Part shown: positions 33,534-41,249 of the stretch, piece after piece
Numbering within the stretch: position 1 is the first letter of the stretch
Layout of the letters: every line of letters begins with the position of its first letter
Source: [Clostridium] symbiosum ATCC 14940
GTDB taxonomy: Bacteria; Bacillota; Clostridia; Lachnospirales; Lachnospiraceae
Assembly (NCBI RefSeq): GCF_000466485.1
Contig: NZ_KE992859.1
Location: 1-46,943 of the forward strand
Direction of reading: 5' to 3'
DNA length: 46,943 nt
The notes under the pieces: generated by a model
The model's database searches: none
Told to the model about the DNA's origin: nothing
What the model saw: the letters and a program-made list of their open reading frames with translations, nothing else
Made by a program: the position numbers and the translations under genes

Positions 33534-33836
33534 ATGAAAATTAATCCCATCGGTTCATATTGCCTTCATCCGGCAAAAAATGAAATGCCTCCCCATTCGC
33601 AGGGGAACAGCAGAGGCACCACGACAAACTATGACACGATAACAATACAGAAGGAGGGAGAGGATGTATGTTTCCGAAAATCCTTGGTTTCCCATATATG
33701 GACCGATGTCCGCCGGGGAGCCTCCGCCGATAAGCTGGCGGACTTAGCTGACAGAATCCGCAACGGAAACTACCATCCTGATGTAGATGCCATCGCCGAT
33801 AAAATCATGATGTCAGAAATCATTTCAAACGAGTAA
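33534..33836 (+). CDS. flgM: Anti-sigma-28 factor FlgM
   Basis: 100 aa. The C-terminal half matches FlgM: ASADKLADLADRIRNGNYHP followed by DVDAIADKIM. FlgM holds the flagellar sigma factor inactive until it is exported through the finished hook-basal body. AAGGAGGG precedes the ATG. Its own sigma-28-type promoter creates the usual feedback loop. First gene of the flgM-flgN-flgK-flgL group. Confidence 0.92.
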   Translation: MKINPIGSYCLHPAKNEMPPHSQGNSRGTTTNYDTITIQKEGEDVCFRKSLVSHIWTDVRRGASADKLADLADRIRNGNYHPDVDAIADKIMMSEIISNE

Positions 33837-33849
33837 ATGGAGAATAACC

Positions 33850-34344
33850 ATGAATGATAATGTTTCAGAATTTCATACACAGCTCAAGGATCTGCTCATC
33901 AAGTATTCGGACCTTTTTAAGGAACTTGGAGCAGTGGAGCAGCTAAAGTACCAGGGGGCAAAAGCATTTGACCTTCATGCTTTAAATACTGCCATGAAAG
34001 AAGAACAGGTACTCATCATGACGCTGAGGGGATATGAGCAGAAACGCATTTTGCTGTTTAAAGCCTTAAATCTTCCTGAAAGAACACCCTTGAGCCAATT
34101 AGAGCAGATTCTTTCCCCTGCCGTAAGGAGAGAGTTTAGCGATTACACAAAACAGCTTTTAAGTTCCTATTGTTTTTTTCTTTCCATTTATGAAAAAACC
34201 CACAATATACTGGAAATGAATGCCCGTCTTCTAGACAGGCATATCCAGGATTTAGATAAGAGGACTACCTTGGGCAGGCCCTACAAGCAGGACGGTTCCT
34301 CTGAGATTCAATCCTTTCATCGCATGAAAAATATACAGATATAG
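33850..34344 (+). CDS. flgN: Flagellar chaperone FlgN
   Basis: 164 aa, helical, with the FlgN features: a long N-terminal helix (FHTQLKDLLIKYSDLFKELG), the EEQVLIMTLRGYEQKR central motif (glutamate-rich 'EEQ.L...R..E..R'), and LQQ-type C-terminal helix. FlgN binds and protects the hook-associated proteins FlgK and FlgL before export, and those are the next two genes. Starts 13 bp after flgM. Confidence 0.9.
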   Translation: MNDNVSEFHTQLKDLLIKYSDLFKELGAVEQLKYQGAKAFDLHALNTAMKEEQVLIMTLRGYEQKRILLFKALNLPERTPLSQLEQILSPAVRREFSDYTKQLLSSYCFFLSIYEKTHNILEMNARLLDRHIQDLDKRTTLGRPYKQDGSSEIQSFHRMKNIQI

Positions 34345-34357
34345 GAGGTACCGTTCC

Positions 34358-35875
34358 ATGATACGCTCATCCTTTACAGGATTTAATACGGCACGGCTTG
34401 GCCTCATGGCCAGCCAGAACGCCATGGAGGTGACGGGACAGAACATCACCAATGTAAAGACCACTGGATATAGCCGCCAGCGTCTCGAGCAAAGCAGCTT
34501 ATTCGGGTCCACCAATATTTACAATAAAGTTTCTGATGCCCATATAGGCTATGGCGTGATTGTTAACACAGTTTCTCAAATCCGCGATCCCTTTGTCGAT
34601 ACCCGGTACCGTCTCCAAATGGCTAATCTGGGAGAATTTGATAAGAAGCTGTCCATCTTAAATGATTTGGAAAGCCACCTGGATGAAATTGGAGGAGGCA
34701 AGGATGCACTGGCTGCTCAGCTGTCCGATTTCCACAGCAGTCTCCAGGCGCTGCAGAATTCCCCCGGTGATGTGACGATGGACAATGCTGTCAGAGGTGC
34801 AGCCAAATCCATTACCGAATACTTAAATCTTTACAGCAATCAACTGAAGGAACTGAGGTCCCAGATGGAAGGAGGGCTATCAAGAGATACGGATGATATC
34901 AATAAACTGCTGTCCCAGATTCAGGAACTGAACATCTCCATAATGAACAGCCAGGCCAATGGACTCCCCGCCTTGGAACTCCAGGATCAGAGGAACCTGC
35001 TGCTGGATTCCCTGTCAACCTATGGCAAAATCAGCGTAAACTATACCAGTACCATAGCCCCTTCCGGTGCTTCCATTGATACCATGACGCTGAATATGAC
35101 CATGTCGGATGGCTCTTCTGTGAATCTGCTGAAGGGAACCGGCACCCCGGCCGTATTCCAGCTCCAAACCAGTGCAGACGGCTCACTCCGCGTGGATATA
35201 ACTCCCGGCGATGGTTCCGCCAAGATAGAGGGCGCAGCTTTTTCCGCGGGTTCCTTCAAAAGTACCCTGTCCATGCTGAATGATGATGGTAGTTTTGATG
35301 GCACTGCCACTCACGGGATAGGTTATTATCAGAAGAGCCTCGATGAATTTGCCAGAGTATTTGCTAAAACCTTCAACACGTTGAACAATCTAAACGGGAA
35401 GCTTGCTGGAAAGGATTTGTTCACCTCCTCCGATGGCCAAGCCATCAATGCAGGCAACATCCGGATTACTGAGGAGTGGATGAAAGGGACCATCCGTATC
35501 ACCGGCGGTGCGGCTGCCGATTCCCCTGCCGGAGACAACAGCAACATCCTGAACATGATATCTGCCCTCACCGGCAGTCAGACATTTACCGATGGAAAAG
35601 GCGGTACAGTATTCAAGGGCAGCTTTCAGGAATGCCTGGAAGATTTCCGGAATATTCTTGCAACAGATACCAAGACCACAGAATCCACGATGAAAAATTA
35701 CCTGAGCATCGTCCAGGACATTGCTTCCGTCAGGGAGGGTGTATCCGGTGTGAATTTGGACGAAGAGACGGCCAATATGATGCAGCTCAATAAAGCATTT
35801 ACTGCTGCTGCCCGGTTGATGACTACTCTGGATGACATGTTAAACTCAGTAATGGGTATGGGTATTACAAAATAA
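34358..35875 (+). CDS. flgK: Hook-associated protein 1 FlgK
   Basis: 505 aa. N-terminal flagellar rod-like motif (TARLGLMASQNAMEVTGQNI, TNVKTTGYSRQR) and C-terminal FlgK motif (VSGVNLDEETANMMQLNKAF, LMTTLDDMLNSVMGMG). It forms the hook-filament junction together with FlgL. Length is within the normal range. GGAGG precedes the ATG. Confidence 0.96.
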   Translation: MIRSSFTGFNTARLGLMASQNAMEVTGQNITNVKTTGYSRQRLEQSSLFGSTNIYNKVSDAHIGYGVIVNTVSQIRDPFVDTRYRLQMANLGEFDKKLSILNDLESHLDEIGGGKDALAAQLSDFHSSLQALQNSPGDVTMDNAVRGAAKSITEYLNLYSNQLKELRSQMEGGLSRDTDDINKLLSQIQELNISIMNSQANGLPALELQDQRNLLLDSLSTYGKISVNYTSTIAPSGASIDTMTLNMTMSDGSSVNLLKGTGTPAVFQLQTSADGSLRVDITPGDGSAKIEGAAFSAGSFKSTLSMLNDDGSFDGTATHGIGYYQKSLDEFARVFAKTFNTLNNLNGKLAGKDLFTSSDGQAINAGNIRITEEWMKGTIRITGGAAADSPAGDNSNILNMISALTGSQTFTDGKGGTVFKGSFQECLEDFRNILATDTKTTESTMKNYLSIVQDIASVREGVSGVNLDEETANMMQLNKAFTAAARLMTTLDDMLNSVMGMGITK

Positions 35876-35887
35876 GGAGGGATTTGA

Positions 35888-36886
35888 ATGAGGATTACCA
35901 CTAATTCCGTCATGAACAACTATATATATAATCTGAATACAATTATGGGCAACAGGGATAGCGCGGGGAATCAAACCATGACCCATCGCAAATTCACCAA
36001 AGCCTCCCAGGACCCCCGCTCTGCCCAGACTGCATCTCTGCTCCACCGCAGATATCTGCAGAATAAAGACTATATTTCTACGGTCAAGGCCCATCAAGAA
36101 CGGCTGGACATGGTCAGTTCTGCCCTGGAGGATATCCAGGGCCAAGGCTCAAAGGTCCTGAAAGATTCCGCTCTCAAGGCTATTAACGGTACCACTTCTG
36201 CCAGCGAGAGAAGCGCTTTTGCTGAAACCTTCAGACAGATTCAGGAATCCATGCTTCAATATGCCAATACAACCTATCAGGGAAAATACATATTCGGCGG
36301 ATGCCACAATGACAGCGCTCCCTTTTCCGGGAGCGGCAGCCGCATCACCTATGTAGGAACGGATGTCACCAGTGGCCAGATTGCTGCCTTGGATACCCTG
36401 AGCCAGGAAAAAGCCTACGTAGACATCGGCCTGGGATTAAATAATGGTCCCGTATCGGACAGCAATACCTTAAATACCTCCATTCCCGGTATTGCTGTCC
36501 TGGGTTATGGAGTCACCCCTGATGGAATCAGCAAGAATCTGATTGCCCTCACCGGCCAGATGTCTGAGCTTCTTAAAAGCAGCGAGGGAGACTGGGTTAA
36601 CGGAGGGGCCCAGCGCTTCAAGGACATGATGTCCCAGTATGAGGACAGTCTCAATCAGGTGATTGACACACAATCCGCAATTGGTGTTCAGAGCCAGTCA
36701 TTAGAGATCACAGCCAGCCGGCTAAACGATTTAGACCTCACTTACAACACCCAGATCGTAGACGTGGAGTATGTCAATGATGCCGAGGCAATCTCTGAAT
36801 ATTACTACGCGCAGTATACTTATAATGCAGCCCTGAGGGTAGGAAGCTCCATTCTTGGTCCCTCCCTGCTGGATTTCCTGAAATAG
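35888..36886 (+). CDS. flgL: Hook-associated protein 3 FlgL
   Basis: 332 aa. It begins MRITTNSVMNNYIYNLNTIM and has the flagellin-like N-terminal helical domain (FTKASQDPRSAQTASLLHRR) and C-terminal domain (DVEYVNDAEAISEYYYAQYT). It is the adaptor between FlgK and the filament. AAGGAGG precedes the ATG, 12 bp after flgK. Confidence 0.95.
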   Translation: MRITTNSVMNNYIYNLNTIMGNRDSAGNQTMTHRKFTKASQDPRSAQTASLLHRRYLQNKDYISTVKAHQERLDMVSSALEDIQGQGSKVLKDSALKAINGTTSASERSAFAETFRQIQESMLQYANTTYQGKYIFGGCHNDSAPFSGSGSRITYVGTDVTSGQIAALDTLSQEKAYVDIGLGLNNGPVSDSNTLNTSIPGIAVLGYGVTPDGISKNLIALTGQMSELLKSSEGDWVNGGAQRFKDMMSQYEDSLNQVIDTQSAIGVQSQSLEITASRLNDLDLTYNTQIVDVEYVNDAEAISEYYYAQYTYNAALRVGSSILGPSLLDFLK

Positions 36887-36927
36887 CGGCCTGATTGAAT
36901 GATACATGGAAGGAAAGGAGATTTAAT

Positions 36928-37521
36928 ATGCAGCAGTTGATTAACATCCAAATGATTCCACTAAAATATGAACTGTCCATTACCCCCTCCCGTATCCAGA
37001 GGAATTCCAAGGTTTCTCAGCTTCAGATAGAGCATACGCCCGGCAGCCTAACCATACAGGCAAGACCCGCCAGGCTTCAGATCAATAGTCAGGAGGCCAG
37101 GAATTCCGTGTGTCCTTCCCTCAGCCTGTCAATACGCCAGAACGCGGCTAAAGGAGCGGAATGTGTTGGTCAAAGTGTACAAAAGAGCGCAAAGGAGGGA
37201 ACCATGATGGCAAACGCAACGCCGTCTCAGAACATCTTAAAAACCATCATTGACAGTTGTGTTTCCTTTCCTGTAGGAGACTTTAATCTGGATTTTATTC
37301 CTAAAACCGGACCAGACATCCAATATCAGGAACCCAGTCTGGATATCCAGTATCAGATGGATCGGATGAATTTCGATGTCCGCGTGTCTGGCGGTGATAT
37401 AGAATATATTCCCGGTTCCGTGGATTTCACCATCACCCAATGGCCTAATGTATTAATTGAATATATTGGCCAGCCCATGTATGTTCCCCCCAGGGATGAT
37501 CAGTTTTCAGCAAGAGCGTGA
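36928..37521 (+). CDS. DUF6470 family protein (flagellar locus)
   Basis: 197 aa. The start is the ATG at 36928 with AAGGAG; an in-frame ATG at 36895 precedes that site. It consists of short strand-rich repeats: IRPARLQIN-like (ARPARLQINSQEARN), a DFNLDFIPKTGPDIQYQEPS segment and DIEYIPGSVDFTITQWPNV. DUF6470 proteins occur between flgL and fliW in many Firmicutes (YviE of Bacillus); function is unsettled. The stop codon lies inside a strong terminator hairpin. Confidence 0.85.
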   Translation: MQQLINIQMIPLKYELSITPSRIQRNSKVSQLQIEHTPGSLTIQARPARLQINSQEARNSVCPSLSLSIRQNAAKGAECVGQSVQKSAKEGTMMANATPSQNILKTIIDSCVSFPVGDFNLDFIPKTGPDIQYQEPSLDIQYQMDRMNFDVRVSGGDIEYIPGSVDFTITQWPNVLIEYIGQPMYVPPRDDQFSARA

Positions 37522-37537
37522 CCCGCTCTTGCTTTTT
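37510..37537 (+). terminator. Intrinsic terminator overlapping the DUF6470 stop codon
   Basis: GCAAGAGCG (37510-37518) pairs perfectly with CGCTCTTGC (37524-37532), a 5-base loop, followed by TTTTT. It ends the flgM operon before fliW, so fliW-csrA must have another promoter or rely on read-through. Confidence 0.8.
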
Positions 37538-37576
37538 AAAAGCCTGCTAATAAGTCAAGTCTCAATTGAAGATTCT

Positions 37577-38135
37577 TTAAAGAAATTCATGGAGGTAGGT
37601 TATTGTCCTACAATAAGACCGCCATTGGTGCCGGCAGTCATCTATACAAGATATAGGGCTCGCCACCAGAACACTTTTTGTCAAGAAACTGATAAACTCG
37701 GTCATCGGCGCACAACGTTTTTCGCAGCCTTGATGGTCCGCAATTTGACGCAGGTTTGCTTTTAGACCTGTGGGAACCAGATGCATCTACTCCAAGATCT
37801 ACACCATCAAAAGCGGTAAGAGCTTCACAGCGACAAGTTCTTTAGAAGCCTCAAATAACTCCTGTGGTTCGCTTGGCTGAAAATTATATCCATGCCTTTT
37901 GAAAACGCCTGATAACGCCCCGTAAATGCTTTAAGACCGATATTATGGACCCAGTCCACATGCCAGAAGGACTCCACATAATCAATCCATTGCTAGCTGC
38001 CGTCATCGCGTGCCGGACTGGTGAACAGCAAGTTTACATAACTTCAAAGAGCTTTTTGCGTACAGTGCCGCTTGGCTGCAGGACAGTAACGGTGCTTTTG
38101 CCTTTCAATACGTCAATGCCGACTGCATTTAACAT
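37577..38135 (-). pseudogene. IS110-family transposase remnant
   Basis: On the minus strand the ATG at 38135 opens MLNAVGIDVLKGKSTVTVLQ, the N-terminus of IS110-type DEDD transposases (AVGIDVSKGKSTV is typical). The frame is lost within about 35 codons, and shorter pieces in other frames continue to about 37577 (for example LRQIADHQGCEKRC). The remaining sequence has many stops, so it is a relic. It separates DUF6470 from fliW. Confidence 0.75.
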
Positions 38136-38418
38136 AGTAAGTGATCTCCAATCAGATAGATTTGCATGGTGCCAGCGGTTATCCATTGCTGATTCAATCT
38201 CCTAGGCATCATACGGACATGTACAATGACAGTCCGGCCTGCATGAAACAAACAGTTGCAAATAGAGTGGCCAGCTGACCAAACGGACACTGAGGTTCAA
38301 GGAGACATCGTCACACCAACGCCATTGCATTCTATAACTTAAACAACGCAACGGTTAGTCCTAACTAGCTGTCAGGTATCTAACCACCACAAAATCTATT
38401 ATAGGAGGAGGTAATTTT
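38136..38418. other. Gene-free stretch upstream of fliW
   Basis: No supported gene. It probably contains IS110 border DNA and whatever promoter serves fliW-csrA, but I could not find a convincing sigma-A or sigma-28 element. A strong AGGAGGAGG site starts at 38403. Confidence 0.4.
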
Positions 38419-38877
38419 ATGCATTTTAACACACCCTGCTTTGGAACTGTCGAATACGAACAAAAGGACATCATCCACTTCCAGGATGGTCTGTTCGGCT
38501 TTGAAAATATGATTGACTACCTGTTAATTCACATCTCACCCATTGAAGATTCGTTTATGTATCTTCAGAGCCTTCAGGATGAAAATCTGTCCTTTATCCT
38601 AGCCAACCCCTTCACTCTTTATCCAGGCTACTCTCCCTCTCTGAGCAAGGAGGATTTAATACAATTGGATCTGCAGGACGACACCCCCGTTATCTTCTAC
38701 TCCATCTGTGTCCTGAACAAAAACATTGCTCATAGTACCTGTAACCTGAAGGCTCCCCTGGTAATACGTACAGATACCAGGAAAGGCTTCCAGGTGGTAC
38801 TTCAGGACCCGCAGTATGGTTTTCACCACCCTTTTCCAGACTTATCCTTAGATGAAAGGGGGGAACTGCGATGCTGA
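38419..38877 (+). CDS. fliW: Flagellar assembly factor FliW
   Basis: 152 aa with the family core: FQDGLFGFENMIDYLLIHIS, FMYLQSLQDENLSFILANPF and a later NLKAPLVIRTDTRKGFQVVL. FliW binds flagellin in the cytoplasm and, when free, binds CsrA and relieves its repression of flagellin translation. It precedes csrA with overlap, the standard arrangement. Confidence 0.94.
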   Translation: MHFNTPCFGTVEYEQKDIIHFQDGLFGFENMIDYLLIHISPIEDSFMYLQSLQDENLSFILANPFTLYPGYSPSLSKEDLIQLDLQDDTPVIFYSICVLNKNIAHSTCNLKAPLVIRTDTRKGFQVVLQDPQYGFHHPFPDLSLDERGELRC

Positions 38878-39107
38878 TACTGCAGCGAAAAACCGGGGAA
38901 TCCATATGTATTGGAGATGATATACGAATTACGGTGACAGATACCTCCGGTGATAAGGTCAAGCTGGCTATAGAGGCACCTAAATGCATTCCCATTGCAA
39001 GGGAGGAGCTAGTGGAAGCCGCAAAAAATAACAAGGAGGCCGCCGCATTTTCTGCCGACGCCCTCACCAATCTCACACGTGTTTTAAAAACGGTTAATAT
39101 TGAATAA
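38871..39107 (+). CDS. csrA: Translational regulator CsrA
   Basis: 78 aa. MLILQRKTGESICIGDDIRI and APKCIPIAREELVEAAK are the two RNA-binding edges (basic residues in the first strand and the Arg of IAREE). Length is typical. The start overlaps the end of fliW (ATGCTGA), so the two are translationally coupled. CsrA binds GGA motifs in RNA hairpins; the flagellin leader has such a hairpin (41208-41227). Confidence 0.95.
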   Translation: MLILQRKTGESICIGDDIRITVTDTSGDKVKLAIEAPKCIPIAREELVEAAKNNKEAAAFSADALTNLTRVLKTVNIE

Positions 39108-39109
39108 TT

Positions 39110-39751
39110 TTATTCGCGGGCAACAGGCCTCCCTTCTTTGCTGCAGAGTTGCCGCCGCTGCTGTTCAAAGATATATGCACACAGCTTATCCTCAATTCCT
39201 GGAGGGTAAGCTGTAAATGAACAGCCCACCCTCCAAACATCCCCTACCTTCTCCCGTCTGCATATCCTACAGTCCATCCTGACCTTCATTTTTGACAAAA
39301 AATCAAACCTCAGTTCAAAGCTTTCCCCGATATCTCCCAAATCCTCCCTTGTCTCGATAAGGCAACCGCCCAGACTCAGATCCCGCAAAACCACCTCCAT
39401 CAATACACTACGTTTTCCCTTTCTTTTTAGTATTTCAGCCCTTTCCGATATTTCCACGCGGAACGCTTGTCTGCGTTCACCATTTAATATATTTTCTATG
39501 TCATTAACTGTAATCATGTCCACTAAAATCCTTTTTACAGTACCTGTCACCATGCAGAAACCTTCGGAAAAATTGAAGATATTGCCCTTTACCTCCATAT
39601 CCTCTTTCAATCCCGGAATGTTTCCATTTCTTCTGAAAATGACAAATTCTTGCTCACTTATCTCCTGTATGGAGCCTGCCGCGACTAACTTGTTCTCCTT
39701 GTTTCTGACCTCACAAAGGCAATTCAGATACTTTATGTTCAAATAGTTCAT
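39110..39751 (-). CDS. PilZ-domain protein (YcgR/DgrA-like)
   Basis: 213 aa. An N-terminal YcgR-like domain (about 1-95) is followed by a PilZ domain (about 96-205) with the RRQAFRVEI (RxxxR) motif and RDLSLGGCLIETRED (D/NxSxxG) motif that together bind cyclic-di-GMP. Such proteins slow or brake the flagellar motor, or regulate wall functions, when c-di-GMP is high. The ATG at 39751 overlaps the stop of the upstream gene (ATGA) and follows AGGAGG; a TTG at 39757 was rejected. Confidence 0.9.
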   Translation of the reverse strand: MNYLNIKYLNCLCEVRNKENKLVAAGSIQEISEQEFVIFRRNGNIPGLKEDMEVKGNIFNFSEGFCMVTGTVKRILVDMITVNDIENILNGERRQAFRVEISERAEILKRKGKRSVLMEVVLRDLSLGGCLIETREDLGDIGESFELRFDFLSKMKVRMDCRICRREKVGDVWRVGCSFTAYPPGIEDKLCAYIFEQQRRQLCSKEGRPVARE

Positions 39752-41022
39752 ATCCAACCTCCTGATCTGCTCTCATTACTCCCTTTTCCATCTTCTCCCG
39801 CCCGCCCGCGCTTTTCCTCCTTTGCCGCCCGTCCACGTCTTTCCCAACGAGACAAGATTCTTTCCAAATAGGGGAAAATTAGGAAAAAGAAACTTTGTAC
39901 AGCCCTCTCCACTCTTTGGCGTAATCTCCTGAAGGGTATATGAATGAGGCGGCGAATCCAACAAAACCATAAGAGCCATGGATGGTGTTCCAATACGGGA
40001 TAAAGCCCAATCATATACTTCCTCTGGGGAAACAACCAATGCAGAACGGCCAAGACTCTGACCTTCCTCTCCTCCTTAATCTTCCAGATTTCCAACCTGG
40101 CCATCAGGGGAAGCAATTTCATACAGGCCTCCTTCGCATACATTCCCTTGGACAGAATATATTCCTCCATATCAAGATAGCCATTGTTCTTCATCTCTCT
40201 GGGAAATTTCGCGAACCACAGCCACGCCAAAGCCCTTAAGCCCCTGGAAAAATCAAGGACATCACATTCGGCTAGCCGTTGATCAATATAGGCCCAGTTA
40301 AGACCTTGCCCATACGACTGCAGGTAGAGATAGATGTCTACGGCATCACGGATATCTACCTGTGAAAAGGAAAACCTGACGGCACTCCAACAAACCATCA
40401 GCAGATACCGGTCCTCCGGATCCATACAATATAGTTCATTCTCTCCCCCAGCCTTATGGATTCGTTCCCATAGATTGGCAAACAGTCGCTCCATCTTTCG
40501 GTCGCACCGGAACAGGTGGACATACGCGGTAATATGCCAGCCATCAGATGCAACGAACCGGTGTCCCCCCTGCAGGCTTTCCCCCTCATAGCGAAAGCCG
40601 CCTGCATACATAGTCTGAAACAATCTCCCCTCCCTGTCTTCCCGGACCAGAAAGGACAGCCCGTCCACCTCTCTCATATCTGACTGGGGATACAGCCCCT
40701 TAACATCCTGCGGAGGCAACAGAACACTTGGGATATCATCCTTTTCAAGCATCCCAAGGATTCCATGAACCATCTTCCTGTAGGCAGCATCCTTTGTCAC
40801 CAGTTCACGGAACCTGGCACCGTACCGTTCCCTCCATTCCGGAGGCATGGATTCATTAAACAGAAGGGCATAGCAGACCATTGTCTGTACCCTATGATAT
40901 GCAGACATATTGAAGATAAGCCCCCAGTCATGCCTGTTGCCCGTATCCCCTGCTGCCTCGTTATTCAAAACTGCTTTCAGAAGAGAAAGCAGATAATCCA
41001 TTTCCATCGAATTGTAGACCAT
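39748..41022 (-). CDS. Nucleotidyltransferase-family protein near flagellin, degenerate catalytic site
   Basis: 424 aa. The N-terminal 260 residues resemble the NTP_transf_5 family: a helical start, then PSVLLPPQDVKGLYPQSDMR and REVDGLSFLV, where the family has a KG-Y-x-R-x-DxDLLV motif. Only one of the two acidic residues is kept (VDG instead of D-x-D), so catalysis is doubtful. The C-terminus (about 340-424) has Trp-rich amphipathic or membrane-associating helices and a basic tail. Two hydrophobic stretches (WLLWFCWIRRLIHIPF, FFFLIFPYL) suggest membrane contact. Role unknown; co-transcribed with the PilZ gene. Confidence 0.6.
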   Translation of the reverse strand: MVYNSMEMDYLLSLLKAVLNNEAAGDTGNRHDWGLIFNMSAYHRVQTMVCYALLFNESMPPEWRERYGARFRELVTKDAAYRKMVHGILGMLEKDDIPSVLLPPQDVKGLYPQSDMREVDGLSFLVREDREGRLFQTMYAGGFRYEGESLQGGHRFVASDGWHITAYVHLFRCDRKMERLFANLWERIHKAGGENELYCMDPEDRYLLMVCWSAVRFSFSQVDIRDAVDIYLYLQSYGQGLNWAYIDQRLAECDVLDFSRGLRALAWLWFAKFPREMKNNGYLDMEEYILSKGMYAKEACMKLLPLMARLEIWKIKEERKVRVLAVLHWLFPQRKYMIGLYPVLEHHPWLLWFCWIRRLIHIPFRRLRQRVERAVQSFFFLIFPYLERILSRWERRGRAAKEEKRGRAGEDGKGSNESRSGGWI

Positions 41023-41044
41023 GACATACTCCTTTTTATATTTA

Positions 41045-41070
41045 ACTTCGGCAAATCCTGATAAAAATTA
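41045..41070 (-). promoter_or_regulatory. Sigma-28-like promoter of the nucleotidyltransferase-PilZ operon
   Basis: Minus strand: TAAT (41067-41070), 14 bases, GCCGAAGT (41045-41052), a weaker version of the fliD box. It lies 23 bp from the start codon and is divergent from the flagellin promoter. Confidence 0.5.
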
Positions 41071-41131
41071 AGTATTACTTTCAACAAAAAAAATATAGTA
41101 TTTTTGTGTAAAAATATCCCTCTCTCTTCCT

Positions 41132-41158
41132 TAATTCCATCTTAGCCGAAACCGATAT
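41132..41158 (+). promoter_or_regulatory. Sigma-28-like promoter of the flagellin gene
   Basis: TAAT (41132-41135), 15 bases, ACCGATAT (41151-41158), the same spacing as the fliD and flgM boxes, with one purine change in the -10. It predicts a flagellin leader of about 85 nt. Confidence 0.75.
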
Positions 41159-41176
41159 AATATATGTAAGATAAAA

Positions 41177-41244
41177 TTAATCCGTGACGCGTAACGGATT
41201 AAACATGCAGAAGAAAGGATTCTTCTGTATACACTCAAGGAGGA
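41177..41244 (+). promoter_or_regulatory. Structured flagellin leader with CsrA-type site
   Basis: Two hairpins lie in the leader. The first is a perfect 9-bp stem (TTAATCCGT 41177-41185 with ACGGATTAA 41194-41202). The second is a perfect 8-bp stem (CAGAAGAA 41208-41215 with TTCTTCTG 41220-41227) whose loop is AGGA (41216-41219). The Shine-Dalgarno AAGGAGG follows at 41237-41243, giving two GGA sites, the classic layout for CsrA blocking ribosome entry at flagellin mRNA. Confidence 0.7.
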
Positions 41245-41249
41245 AAAAT

